Source of the DNA: CAYVBN01 sp964538565
Lineage (GTDB): Bacteria > Pseudomonadota > Alphaproteobacteria > Rhizobiales > Xanthobacteraceae
Direction: 5' to 3'
Length of the DNA stretch: 22,282 nucleotides
Assembly: GCA_964538565.1 (NCBI GenBank)
Contig: CAZIGW010000028.1
Span: 1-22,282 of the forward strand
Part shown: positions 1 to 7,585 of the stretch, one piece after another
Layout: every line of letters begins with the position of its first letter
How positions within the stretch are numbered: position 1 is the stretch's first letter
Notes under the pieces: generated by a model
The model's input: the letters and a program-made list of their open reading frames with translations, nothing else
Told to the model about the DNA's origin: nothing
The model's database searches: none
Program-made: the position numbers and the translations under genes

Positions 1-337
1 GGAACACCATGGCGACGCCCTCGGGCGGCCCGGCGACGGGCCTGCCTTCGACGAGGAGCGTGCCCGAGGTCAGCGCCGCGAGGCCGGCGATGCAGCGCAA
101 GAGCGTGGTCTTGCCGCAGCCCGAGGGGCCGACGACGCAGAGGAACTCGCGTCGGTGCGTGGTGAAACTGACGTCGCTCAGCGCGAGCGTCGACTGGCGG
201 CCGGCGGTGAACGCCTTGCAGAGATGATCGACGCGAAGGATGACTTCGCGCGCCCTCAGGCGTTCGAAGCGCGCGCGCACCTCGGGCGACTGGTCGCGAT
301 AGGAGGGAAGCGAGGCGGGCGCGATGATCTGGTTCAT
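1..337 (-). CDS. ABC transporter ATP-binding protein, NitT/TauT/SsuB type (cut by left edge)
   Basis: This is the N-terminal 112 residues of the cytoplasmic ATPase of an importer; the rest lies beyond base 1. The reading begins MNQIIAPASLPSYRD. A Walker A motif GPSGCGKTT is at residues 70-78, followed by LLRCIAGL, the usual helix after the P-loop. The end of the visible part (GPPEGVAMVF) matches the lead-in to the Q-loop. Walker B and the signature motif are outside the window. It follows the permease by 11 bases on the same strand and should be translated from the same mRNA as the permease and the SBP. In this family (SsuB/TauB/NrtD-like) the ATPase dimer powers uptake of small organic anions or aromatics. 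About 30 residues precede the ABC fold, a modest N-terminal extension. Confidence 0.93.
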   Translation of the reverse strand, partial: MNQIIAPASLPSYRDQSPEVRARFERLRAREVILRVDHLCKAFTAGRQSTLALSDVSFTTHRREFLCVVGPSGCGKTTLLRCIAGLAALTSGTLLVEGRPVAGPPEGVAMVF

Positions 338-348
338 GCGGGCGTGCC

Positions 349-1317
349 TCACGCGCTCTTGGCGAGCGAGCGGTCCCACGGGAAGACCCGTCGCCCGACG
401 ATCGCCAGCATCATGTCGGTACCGAGCCCGATGATGCCGATGATGATGATTGCGGCATACACGTTGGCGAAGTGCTGGTAGCGCGCCTGCTGGGTGATGA
501 ACCAGGTGATGCCCGAGGTGGTGCCGATCAGCTCGGCGACGATCAGGTAGGTCCAGGCCCAGCCGAGCAGGATGCGCTGGTCGCGGTAGAGGTCGGGCAG
601 GATGCCCGGGATGACGACGCGCGTGAGCAGCTTGAGCTTCCTGGTGCCGAGGGTGAGGGCGGCCTCGACCAGCGCGATGTCGAGCTTGCGCGTGGTGTTG
701 GCGATGATGAGCACCTGCTGGAAGAACGTGCCGATGACGATGATGGTGATCTTCGGCCCGTCGTAGATGCCGAGGATGGCGACCGCGAGGGCGCCGAAGG
801 CGGGCGCCGGCAGGTAGCGGAAGAATTCGATGAAGGGTTCGTTGAGGCGGGCGACCACCGCGTAGGTCCCGCAGAGAATGCCGAGCGGAACGCCGATCAG
901 CGAGGAGATCACGTAACCCCAGAAGATGATCTGAATGCTGTGCCACAGGCTCTGGTGCAGCCACTGTCCGTCCTGCGTGGCGGGCGGAGTGGTGAACGAG
1001 GTGTAGAGCGCCAGCGCCACTTCGTGCGGCGCCGGCAAGTAGATCGGGTTGGCCGGAATGCCGACCGGCGGCTTCTTGTTCTCGGCGCGCGCTTCGGCTG
1101 CCGCGTCGGCGAATGCGGCACCGTACATCCGCATGCCGACCTGAAGATAGTCGACCGAACCAGGGTCGGTGATGAGAACCTGCGGGTGCCACACGGACGG
1201 GACATAGCTGACGATGCTCCACACCAGGATCGGCAGCACGAACGACAGGCTGCCGAACAGGAGCTTGGCGCGCGGCGAGATGGGCCGGAGAACCTGGAAC
1301 CATCGTGTCCGCTTCAT
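349..1317 (-). CDS. ABC transporter permease, SsuC/TauC type
   Basis: Inner-membrane permease of the left-edge importer, 322 residues. The first membrane segment is near residues 18-38, and the remaining hydrophobic segments lie from about residue 125 to 310. The EAA loop that docks on the ATPase is visible in the second half (EAALTLGTRKLKLLTRVVIP). Members of this family are usually about 250-280 residues. The extra length here is a long, probably periplasmic stretch of about 85 residues between the first two membrane segments, containing a charged ADAAAEARAENKK patch. The ATG is preceded by GGGAG about 8 bases upstream. It lies 29 bases after the SBP gene and 11 bases before the ATPase gene, a normal importer operon. 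Substrate is not predictable from the sequence. Confidence 0.93.
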   Translation of the reverse strand: MKRTRWFQVLRPISPRAKLLFGSLSFVLPILVWSIVSYVPSVWHPQVLITDPGSVDYLQVGMRMYGAAFADAAAEARAENKKPPVGIPANPIYLPAPHEVALALYTSFTTPPATQDGQWLHQSLWHSIQIIFWGYVISSLIGVPLGILCGTYAVVARLNEPFIEFFRYLPAPAFGALAVAILGIYDGPKITIIVIGTFFQQVLIIANTTRKLDIALVEAALTLGTRKLKLLTRVVIPGILPDLYRDQRILLGWAWTYLIVAELIGTTSGITWFITQQARYQHFANVYAAIIIIGIIGLGTDMMLAIVGRRVFPWDRSLAKSA

Positions 1318-1346
1318 CGTCGAGCACTCCCGTCCGTGGGAAACGC

Positions 1347-2330
1347 CTATTTCGCGGCTTCCGTCAGTGACGGGTCGATGTAGGCGGCGATGTCCTGGTG
1401 TTCCTTGTAGACCTCATTCCTGACGTTGAAGTCGTCGACGATTCTCGAGGAGCCGTAGAGCGATGCGAGGCCGTCCGCCTTCTTGAAGATCTTTCGGGCC
1501 GCCGCGAGGTCGAGCAGCTTCGTGCCCTTCAGGAGAGGTCTGTAGGCGTCCGGCGACAGGCCGACGCGCGCCGACATGATCTTGACCGCGTCATCCTGCG
1601 TCTTCGCATCCTCGATGTAGTGCACCACGCGGTCCCACAGCCCGATCAGCTTGACCCAGTCGGCGCGGCGGCTGGCGAGGCTCGCGGGGCTGACGGTGAG
1701 CACGTCGTAGATGAGCCCGGGCGCCTGCGCCGACGTGTACACCGGGCGGGAGCCCGGCAGCGCCTTCATGGCCTGCCCGGAAACCGGCTGCCATGCGCCG
1801 ATGGCGTCGACCTGGCCCGAGGCAAGGACCTGCGGGGTCTCGTTGGTCTTCGAATTGACCAGCGTGACGTCCTTCTCGCTCATCTTCGCGCCTTCGAGCC
1901 CGTGCAGCAGCAGCAGATGCTCGACCAGGCCGACCTCGATGCCGATCTTCTTGCCCTTGAGGTCCTTCAGGCTCTTGATGTCGGGCTTGCCGACGATCAT
2001 GTCGTTGCCGTTCGAATAGTCGGTCAGCATGACCATGACGCCCTTGCCGCCCCCGGCGCCGGTGACGAGCGTGTCGCCATTGGTCATGAGGACGGCGTCG
2101 ATCTTGCCGGCCGAGAACGCATCCATCGAGGCGGAGTAGTCGAACCACTGGAACGTCACGTCGACGCCCGCCTCCTTCAGCCAGCCCTTGTCGATCGCGA
2201 CCTGCCAGGCGACCCAGCCCGGCCAGTCGCTGTAACCAACCGTCAGAGGCGCGGCGGAAACCGGCTGTGCACTGAACAAGGCCAACAACAAGAGCGTGAG
2301 GCATGTGCCGATGCGTCCCCTGCAAGTCAT
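1347..2330 (-). CDS. ABC transporter substrate-binding protein (NMT1/SsuA-like)
   Basis: Periplasmic binding protein of the left-edge importer, 327 residues. Residues 1-26 form a Sec signal (basic start, LTLLLLALF core, cleavage likely after VSA). The mature part opens with LTVGYSDWPGWVAWQVAIDK, the typical first strand and helix of the NMT1/THI5-like fold. AGKIDAVLMTNGDTL follows, the usual 'number of visits' segment that lines the ligand cleft. It is the first gene of a minus-strand operon with permease and ATPase. A GGAG ribosome site sits 6 bases before the ATG, and an inverted repeat lies just upstream (2348-2377). The family imports sulfonates, nitrate, taurine, pyrimidine precursors and aromatics, so the ligand remains open. 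Confidence 0.93.
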   Translation of the reverse strand: MTCRGRIGTCLTLLLLALFSAQPVSAAPLTVGYSDWPGWVAWQVAIDKGWLKEAGVDVTFQWFDYSASMDAFSAGKIDAVLMTNGDTLVTGAGGGKGVMVMLTDYSNGNDMIVGKPDIKSLKDLKGKKIGIEVGLVEHLLLLHGLEGAKMSEKDVTLVNSKTNETPQVLASGQVDAIGAWQPVSGQAMKALPGSRPVYTSAQAPGLIYDVLTVSPASLASRRADWVKLIGLWDRVVHYIEDAKTQDDAVKIMSARVGLSPDAYRPLLKGTKLLDLAAARKIFKKADGLASLYGSSRIVDDFNVRNEVYKEHQDIAAYIDPSLTEAAK

Positions 2331-2347
2331 CGCGATCTCCTGAGTGT

Positions 2348-2377
2348 CGTAATACGAAACGCGAAATGCGTATTACG
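2348..2377. promoter_or_regulatory. Inverted repeat, probable operator of the ABC operon
   Basis: CGTAATACG at 2348-2356 and CGTATTACG at 2369-2377 are perfect 9-base inverted arms separated by 12 bases. The repeat begins 18 bases upstream of the SBP start codon and just outside its GGAG ribosome site. It is AT-richer than its surroundings. Position and symmetry fit a dimeric repressor or activator site. A leader hairpin is the alternative, though a 12-base loop makes that less convincing. Confidence 0.5.
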
Positions 2378-2697
2378 GCTAAGCAAGCGCTGTGCCAGGA
2401 GCGCGAAACGCACAATCTGCCTGCAATCTCAGGCCCGGAGGCCGGCCTGTCCGGCGAAGCGAGCTGCACGACGATGACGCGAAAACCGCCACCGCAGCCC
2501 AATTTGTTTTCATTGTCGGCGAGGCGGGCGCTTGCGCGGAGCCATCGATCGGCCACGCGACCGTCCGGGTTCAGGCAACGCGCAACTTCGGGTGGACCAT
2601 CGCCCGTCCGAATTCAGCGATCGAGACGATGTGCCGACACGAAATTGCGGGCGGCGGAATTTCGCCGGCGAGTTTGCGCCTTCTTCGCTCGCTCAAC
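2378..2697. other. Non-coding stretch between amidase and ABC operon
   Basis: About 320 bases between the end of the amidase gene and the operator of the ABC operon. I see no convincing gene: the reading frames here are antisense extensions with arginine/alanine-rich composition and no recognisable domain. It probably holds the promoter of the minus-strand ABC operon near its left end. No strong rho-independent terminator for the amidase gene was seen. Confidence 0.5.
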
Positions 2698-4041
2698 TCA
2701 CGTCTTGGGCGCGATCAGCGCCTCCACCGCGGCGGCGATCGTCAGCAGGCGCCGGTCGTCCCCATGCTGGCCGACCAGCATCAGGCCAACCGGGGCGTCG
2801 CCGGCCTGATGACAGGGAATCGATATCGCGCAGCGGTCGAGAAAGTTCACGACGGCAGGGTTGCGCAGCATGAGGAAATTCGCCTTGTGGTAGGCCTCGT
2901 CCGAGGCAAGGTCGCGCACCGGCGGCGCGATGCGCGCGACTGTCGGCATCAGCAGCGCGTCATACGGGGCCGTAACGGCATCGACACGGCGGATGAAGTC
3001 CGCGCGCTCACGGATCAGATCGACGTAGTCGGCCGCGTCCTGCTCGGCTCCGCGCAGGATACGAATGAGCACGCGCGGATCGTAGAGCTCGCGCTTCGTC
3101 GCAAGCAGCGGGCGATGAATCGCATAGGATTGCGCGGCGCTGAAGCCCGCCTTGGCATTGATGCGCGGCAGGTCGGCGAACTCGCGCAACGGGATGTGGG
3201 CGCAGCGGACCCCGGCGCGGCTGAGCTTTGTCACGCTTCGCTCGAAGGCGCCGGCGACGTGCTCGTCGAGGTCGTCGAGCGCCATCGTGTCCGGAATGGC
3301 GAGTCGCAGCCCGTCGAGCGGAAAGGACGGCAGTTCCGACGGCTCCTCGCCGGCGAGGACCGCGTCGACGGTCGCACAGCACTGCACGCTCCAGGCGATC
3401 GGACCGATCGAGTCGAGGGTGGTGGACAAGGGATACGCGCCCTCGGTCGGCACCCGCCGGGCGGTCGGCTTGTAGCCGACGAGACCGCAGAGCGCCGCCG
3501 GGATGCGGCACGAGCCGCCCGTATCGGTTCCGAGACCGGCGAACGCCATGCCATCGGTCACCGATACGGCCGCGCCCGAGGACGATCCGCCCGGAATCCG
3601 GCCGGCCGCGCGGTCGAAGGGATTGAGCGGCGTGCCGTAGTGCGGATTGATGCCGAGCCCCGAGAAGGCGAACTCCGTCATATTGGTGCGGCCGATCGGG
3701 ATGAAGCCGGCGACGCGCAGGCGCGCCACCGCCGGGGCGTCGCGCTTCGCCGGCGGCGCATCGCGCAGGGCAATCGAGCCGGCCGTCGTCACGTCGCCGG
3801 CGATGTCGAACAGGTCCTTGATCGAGACCGGGATGCCGGCGAACCGCGAAGCCGGTACACCGGCGCGCCGCATGCGATCATGATAGTCGGCCGCGGCCCG
3901 CGCCTGCTCGGCGTGGACCTTGAGGAACGTGCGGCCGCCTTCCCCCTGCGGATCGGCGATGCGCGCGAGACATTCGTCGACCAGTTCGCGGCTCGGCTTG
4001 CCGGCGGCCAGTGCGATCGCCAATTCGTCAAGTGTCGGCAC
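2698..4041 (-). CDS. Amidase-signature family hydrolase
   Basis: Cytoplasmic amidase of 447 residues that should hydrolyse a C-N amide bond of an unidentified substrate. The amidase-signature triad is present: Lys75 in GIPVSIKDLFD, the cis-Ser near 153 in PGGSSSGAAV, and nucleophile Ser177 in GTDTGGSCRIPA. Length is typical of the family (about 450). I chose a GTG start at 4041-4039 because GGGAG sits 7 bases upstream and the protein then begins MPTLDELAIAL, as family members do. An ATG at 4167 would add 42 arginine/proline-rich residues that look non-coding. The gene is divergent from the DUF2848 gene, with a shared 267-base promoter region carrying a repeated motif. It could be annotated as GatA-like, AtzF-like or aryl-acylamidase, but no neighbouring gatB or gatC supports a GatCAB role. 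Confidence 0.93.
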   Translation of the reverse strand: MPTLDELAIALAAGKPSRELVDECLARIADPQGEGGRTFLKVHAEQARAAADYHDRMRRAGVPASRFAGIPVSIKDLFDIAGDVTTAGSIALRDAPPAKRDAPAVARLRVAGFIPIGRTNMTEFAFSGLGINPHYGTPLNPFDRAAGRIPGGSSSGAAVSVTDGMAFAGLGTDTGGSCRIPAALCGLVGYKPTARRVPTEGAYPLSTTLDSIGPIAWSVQCCATVDAVLAGEEPSELPSFPLDGLRLAIPDTMALDDLDEHVAGAFERSVTKLSRAGVRCAHIPLREFADLPRINAKAGFSAAQSYAIHRPLLATKRELYDPRVLIRILRGAEQDAADYVDLIRERADFIRRVDAVTAPYDALLMPTVARIAPPVRDLASDEAYHKANFLMLRNPAVVNFLDRCAISIPCHQAGDAPVGLMLVGQHGDDRRLLTIAAAVEALIAPKT

Positions 4042-4169
4042 TCGGTATCTCCCATTCCGCAAACCACGGATCGCCTGCGCGGGCGTGGACCTGGCCGAGG
4101 GGAGACCGGCACGGGCTCGTCCCGGGCCGGGCGGGCCTTGCCTCGCGTCCCGACCCGCCGTCGGCACGC

Positions 4170-4245
4170 TGATATTTTACAAACAGCACCAAGGCGATGC
4201 GCAAGCCAATTCGATTGACTCGAAAGCGCGAGCTGTGAAATATCA
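4170..4245. promoter_or_regulatory. Divergent promoter region with paired TGTRAAATATCA sites
   Basis: On the plus strand TGTGAAATATCA occupies 4234-4245. On the minus strand TGTAAAATATCA occupies 4181-4170. The two 12-mers differ at one base and each points toward its own gene (DUF2848 to the right, amidase to the left). A possible plus-strand -35 TTGACT is at 4215-4220, 17 bases before AAATAT at 4238-4243, inside the right site. A minus-strand TAAAAT (4179-4174) lies inside the left site. The right site is itself part of TGTGA-N4-TCACA. A regulator bound here would cover both core promoters, and the nearby GntR gene is the obvious candidate. The promoter hexamers are weak guesses. Confidence 0.5.
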
Positions 4246-4308
4246 CAATTCGATCATCCAGGGGCGCGCCCGTGCCCCGCTGGAATTTCGTCGACCCGGG
4301 ACCCGCCG

Positions 4309-4998
4309 TTGCCGCACGTGTTGAACCTGACGCTGCAAGACGGTTCGCTGACGCAGCCGCGGCCGGTTCCGGTGGCGCACGCGGTCGTCGCGGGGTGGAC
4401 GGGCCGTGACACGGCGGCGGTCGAGAAGCACATCGCCGAACTCGAGGCGCTCGGGGTGAAGCGCCCCGCGTCGACGCCGATCTTCTATCGCGTGTCCGCC
4501 GCGCGGCTGACGACGCAGCCGGCGATCGAGGCGACGGGGACGCATTCGGGCGGCGAGGTCGAATTCCTGCTGCTGCGCCATGCCGGCCGTCTCTGGGTCG
4601 GCGTCGGTTCCGATCACACCGATCGCGAGGTCGAAAAATACGGCGTCACCGTCTCCAAACAGATGTGCGACAAGCCCGTCGCGCCGCAGTTCTGGGCCTA
4701 CGAGGACGTCGCCCCGCACTGGGATCGGTTGATTCTGCGCTCCTTCGTGATGGAGAATGGCGCGCGCAAGCTCTATCAGGAGGGGACGGTCGCCGCGATG
4801 CTCGATCCTCTCAGCTTGATCAGGGGGTACGCCCCCCGGGGCGAGCTCGAAGAATCGACGCTGATGTTCGGCGGAACGCTCGCCGCACACGGCGGCGTGC
4901 GCGCGACCGATGCCTTCGCCTTCGAGATCGAAGACCCGGTCCTCGGACGCAGGATTGCCCATGCCTACCGCGTCATCGAGCTGCCGGTTCTCGGCTGA
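4309..4998 (+). CDS. DUF2848 family protein
   Basis: A 229-residue protein I recognise as DUF2848 by HAVVAGWTGRD near residues 24-34, an SGGEVEFLLL segment, and GVGSDHTDREVE followed by VSKQMCDKP, the family's most conserved block. No biochemical function is established to my knowledge; a distant relation to fumarylacetoacetate hydrolase-like folds has been suggested. It has no signal peptide and should be cytoplasmic. The start is uncertain. TTG at 4309 has a weak GGGA about 7 bases upstream, and GTG at 4318 is the alternative; no ATG fits. It is divergent from the amidase and 13 bases before the GntR gene. The neighbourhood suggests a role on the product or substrate of the amidase, which is inference. 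Confidence 0.88.
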   Translation: MPHVLNLTLQDGSLTQPRPVPVAHAVVAGWTGRDTAAVEKHIAELEALGVKRPASTPIFYRVSAARLTTQPAIEATGTHSGGEVEFLLLRHAGRLWVGVGSDHTDREVEKYGVTVSKQMCDKPVAPQFWAYEDVAPHWDRLILRSFVMENGARKLYQEGTVAAMLDPLSLIRGYAPRGELEESTLMFGGTLAAHGGVRATDAFAFEIEDPVLGRRIAHAYRVIELPVLG

Positions 4999-5011
4999 GC
5001 AGGGGGGCGGA

Positions 5012-5734
5012 ATGAGCGAACAGTTGCGGATTCGTCCGAAGCCCAGGCGTGTGTCGATGCAGCGGCGGCGCCAGGCGGCCTCCATCGCCGAACGGCATCC
5101 CGCGCCGCAGTCGCTGCGCGACATCGCCTATGAGGCGATCAAGTACCGGATTATCACCTGCGCGTTCAAACCCGGCGAGTACGTCAACGAGGCGCGCGTC
5201 TCCGCGCTGCTCGGGCTCGGGCGCACCCCGGTGCACCATGCGATCGATCGCCTGATGCTCGAGGGCATGGTCGAGGTGATCCCGCGCAAGGGGGTCATCG
5301 TCAAGCCGGTCAGCCTCAACGAGGTGATGCAGATCATCGAGGCGCGGCTGATCGTCGAACCGGCCGGCGTCCGTCTCACCGCGCAGCGCGCCGACGAAAC
5401 GGACATCACGGCACTCGGCGACATCCTGGCCCGCGCGCAGCAATGGACGGCGGTGCGCAACGTCGAGCAGATGATGCTGCTCGACCGCGAATTCCATCAC
5501 GTGCTCGCCCGTGCCGCCCGCAACGACGTCTTCGCCGACGTCCTGCGCCGGCTGCACGAGCGCTCGTTGCGGTTCTGGTTCATTTCCCTGACCGACACCG
5601 GCCATCACGGTGCCGTGCAGGAAGAGCATCAGGCCATCCTGGCGGCGATCCGCGCGCGCGACCCGGCCGCGGCGGAGGCCGCGATGCAGTTTCACATCGA
5701 GTCGTTCCGCAAGACCATCGCACGCTATCTCTGA
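5012..5734 (+). CDS. GntR family transcriptional regulator (FCD/FadR subfamily)
   Basis: DNA-binding regulator of 240 residues. A winged helix-turn-helix spans about residues 34-98 (LRDIAYEAIKYRI, then LGLGRTPVHHAIDRL as recognition region). An FCD effector domain spans about 105-235. The usual FCD metal/ligand residues appear to be present: Asp158 and His162 in LLDREFHH, His206 in EEHQAIL, and His228 in MQFHIESF. The ATG at 5012 is supported by AGGGGGG 4 bases upstream and lies 13 bases after the DUF2848 stop; longer in-frame starts would run back into that gene. FCD regulators typically sense small carboxylates. The likely targets are the paired sites at 4170-4245 and possibly the repeat at 2348-2377. 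The arginine-rich N-terminal tail of about 30 residues is unremarkable for the family. Confidence 0.93.
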   Translation: MSEQLRIRPKPRRVSMQRRRQAASIAERHPAPQSLRDIAYEAIKYRIITCAFKPGEYVNEARVSALLGLGRTPVHHAIDRLMLEGMVEVIPRKGVIVKPVSLNEVMQIIEARLIVEPAGVRLTAQRADETDITALGDILARAQQWTAVRNVEQMMLLDREFHHVLARAARNDVFADVLRRLHERSLRFWFISLTDTGHHGAVQEEHQAILAAIRARDPAAAEAAMQFHIESFRKTIARYL

Positions 5735-5778
5735 AGCAGGACGCCGCGCCGGATCGGCCGCAGGCGAGGAGAACGCCA

Positions 5779-6168
5779 ATGCCCATGAACAAGCCGCACC
5801 TCGAGTTTCACCGCCTCGACATGAACGACGGATGGGCGACCCCGCCCGGATATCCCGCTGGCATCAAGCAGAAGATCCTCGCCAGCGACCTCGACGAGGC
5901 GCGCAAGAGCGGCAGCCGGACGCGGCTCTTGCGTTTCGACCCGGGCGTCTACACGACGGCGCCGTTCGTGCACGACCATTGGGAAGAGGTCTACCTCGTC
6001 TCCGGCGATCTGATCGTCGGCAACGACCCGCAGGGGCGGGGAGGGGAGCGTTTCGACGCGCCGACCTACGCCTGCCGGCCGCCGGGCGTCTATCACGGCC
6101 CCTTCAAGTCGGAGACCGGCTGCCTGCTGTACGAATTCCACTACTACGACGAAAGCAACAAGAAATAG
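5779..6168 (+). CDS. Small single-domain cupin protein
   Basis: A 129-residue cytoplasmic cupin. Metal-binding motif 1 is visible as HDHWEEVYLVSGD (His65, His67, Glu69/70, Gly76). Motif 2 is visible as PPGVYHGPF (His106 as third histidine). Cupins of this size bind one metal and act as dioxygenases, isomerases, decarboxylases or simple ligand sensors; nothing here decides which. A GAGGAG ribosome site sits 7 bases before the ATG. It lies 44 bases after the GntR gene and 38 bases before the FAD monooxygenase gene, so it is probably part of the same transcript. Placement beside an aromatic-type hydroxylase makes a ring-cleaving or intermediate-handling enzyme plausible, but that is inference. 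Confidence 0.88.
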   Translation: MPMNKPHLEFHRLDMNDGWATPPGYPAGIKQKILASDLDEARKSGSRTRLLRFDPGVYTTAPFVHDHWEEVYLVSGDLIVGNDPQGRGGERFDAPTYACRPPGVYHGPFKSETGCLLYEFHYYDESNKK

Positions 6169-6206
6169 CCCGGAACACGACGAGCGACGGAGAGAAGAGA
6201 AGGCAG

Positions 6207-7436
6207 ATGAGCAGCGACAACCGGCGCGTGCTGATTGCAGGCGGGGGACCCGTCGGGCTGCTGTGCGCGTGGCTGCTGGGACGCCGGGGCATTCCGGTCC
6301 GGCTGTTCGACCTCAACGACACCCTGCAGGCCGACCCGCGGGCCGCCACCACCCACCCGGCCACGCTCGACGTGCTGGCGGACGACGGGCTGGCGGACGA
6401 CATGGCGCGCGTCGGGCTGGTCGCGCCGATCTTCCAGTTCTGGGACCGTCCGAGCGGCGAGAAGGTCGCGGAGTTCGACCACGCCGTGCTCAAGGACGAC
6501 ACCCGGCACCCGTTCGTCGTCCAGTGCGAGCAGTTCAAGACGGCAAAGCTCATCCTCGACCGGGCGCGCAAGCTCGCGAACGTGGACGTCCTGTTCGGAC
6601 ACGAGGTCGTCGGCGTGGAGCAGACGGCCGGCGCCGTCACCGTCGAGGTGCGCGGGCCCGACGGCGTCAAGCGCCACACCGGGGCCTATCTGATCGGCGC
6701 CGACGGCGGGCGCAGCCTCGTGCGCAAGCAGTGCGACGTCGCCTTCGAAGGCTTCACCTGGCCCGAGCGCTTCATCGTGCTCACCACGCCGTTCGACTTC
6801 GCGGCGGCACGCGGCGTCTGCGCGCGCAGTTACTTCGCCGATCCCGAGGAATGGTGCAACTGCTTCAAGGTCTCGGCGGATGGACCGCCCGGGCTGTGGC
6901 GGACCGTGTATCCCACTCATCCCGACCTGTCGGACGAGCAGATCATGAGCGACGCCGCGGTGCAGGCGCGCATGCAGAAGTTCTTTCCCGCATCCGAGCC
7001 CTACGAGATCGTCCACCGCAATCTCTACGTGACGCACCAGCGGGTGGCCTCCACGTTCCGGAAAGGGCGGGTGCTGCTCGCCGGCGACGCGGCGCACGTC
7101 AACAACCCGATCGGCGGCATGGGCTTGAACGGCGGAATCCAGGACGCCGCCAATCTGGCGGAGAAGCTGACCGCGGTCCTGCTCGATGGTGCGTCCGATG
7201 CCCTGCTCGATCTCTACAGCCTCCAGCGTCGGACCGTGGCGGTGGAGTTCGTGCAGGAGCAGTCGATCGCCAACAAGAAGCGTCTCGAAGCGCGCGATCC
7301 GGAGACGCGGCGGCGCAACCTCGACGAGCTGCGCGAGATGGCAGCCGATCCGGCGCGCGCCCGGCAGTTCCTGCTGCGGACGTCGATGATCGCCAGCCAG
7401 CGCCGCGCGGCCGCCATGACGCTCGCACACGCATGA
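6207..7436 (+). CDS. FAD-dependent aromatic-type monooxygenase (PHBH fold)
   Basis: A 409-residue class A flavoprotein monooxygenase. The dinucleotide-binding GGGPVG is at residues 12-17 after a VLIA strand. The DG motif is at GADGGRS (164-170), contacting FAD and NAD(P)H. The GD motif is at LAGDAAHVNNPIGGMGLNGG (291-310), binding the flavin ribityl chain. Family enzymes hydroxylate phenolic or N-heterocyclic rings using NAD(P)H and oxygen. Length is close to single-domain members (about 390-410), without the thioredoxin-like C-terminal domain of phenol hydroxylases. The ATG follows AGAGAAGAGAAGGCAG, a purine-rich ribosome site. It sits 38 bases after the cupin gene. The C-terminal 80 residues are helical and charged, as usual. 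The ring substrate cannot be named. Confidence 0.92.
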   Translation: MSSDNRRVLIAGGGPVGLLCAWLLGRRGIPVRLFDLNDTLQADPRAATTHPATLDVLADDGLADDMARVGLVAPIFQFWDRPSGEKVAEFDHAVLKDDTRHPFVVQCEQFKTAKLILDRARKLANVDVLFGHEVVGVEQTAGAVTVEVRGPDGVKRHTGAYLIGADGGRSLVRKQCDVAFEGFTWPERFIVLTTPFDFAAARGVCARSYFADPEEWCNCFKVSADGPPGLWRTVYPTHPDLSDEQIMSDAAVQARMQKFFPASEPYEIVHRNLYVTHQRVASTFRKGRVLLAGDAAHVNNPIGGMGLNGGIQDAANLAEKLTAVLLDGASDALLDLYSLQRRTVAVEFVQEQSIANKKRLEARDPETRRRNLDELREMAADPARARQFLLRTSMIASQRRAAAMTLAHA

Positions 7437-7579
7437 GCATAACCGCACCGATCGTCATCTGCGTCCAGATGCGCTCTTTCATCATGGCGCGCAACGGCGT
7501 TGTCTTGATCGCCGGCACCGCGGACGGGGAAAATCCCGGGTCTGGCGCGGAACTTGCGAGGAGGCCAAGGAGCGGGTGA
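7433..7579 (+). CDS. Possible 48-residue ORF overlapping the monooxygenase stop (doubtful)
   Basis: An ATG overlaps the monooxygenase stop codon in the sequence ATGA and opens a 48-residue frame beginning MSITAPIVICVQMRSF and ending in an arginine-rich tail. The four-base overlap would allow translational coupling, which is the only support. I recognise no domain. Within it, 7482-7499 is identical over 18 bases to 7792-7809 inside the following SBP gene and encodes the same MARNG residues. It may be a chance frame, or a remnant of SBP-like sequence. Confidence 0.15.
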   Translation: MSITAPIVICVQMRSFIMARNGVVLIAGTADGENPGSGAELARRPRSG

Positions 7580-7585
7580 TCGGTC

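Noticed and set aside
472..1383. 303-codon plus-strand open frame over the permease
   Set aside because: Antisense shadow, dominated by Asp/Glu/Arg and without recognisable motifs; the minus-strand permease has membrane segments and the EAA loop.
4042..4167. 42-residue N-terminal extension of the amidase to an ATG at 4167
   Set aside because: The extension is proline/arginine-rich, unlike the family. A GTG with well-spaced GGGAG explains the start, and the extension would reach close to the shared promoter sites.
2392..4218. 608-codon plus-strand open frame
   Set aside because: It lies antisense to the amidase, whose catalytic motifs are intact. The translation is arginine/glycine-rich with no domain, as expected for a shadow frame in GC-rich DNA.
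5610..6206. In-frame extension of the monooxygenase upstream of 6207
   Set aside because: It would overlap the end of the GntR gene and the whole cupin gene in another frame. The ATG at 6207 has a ribosome site and gives the canonical flavoprotein N-terminus.
6263..7579. 438-codon plus-strand frame overlapping the monooxygenase
   Set aside because: Alternate frame of a gene with all three flavin motifs. Only its last 48 codons lie outside that gene, and these are treated separately as a doubtful mini-ORF.
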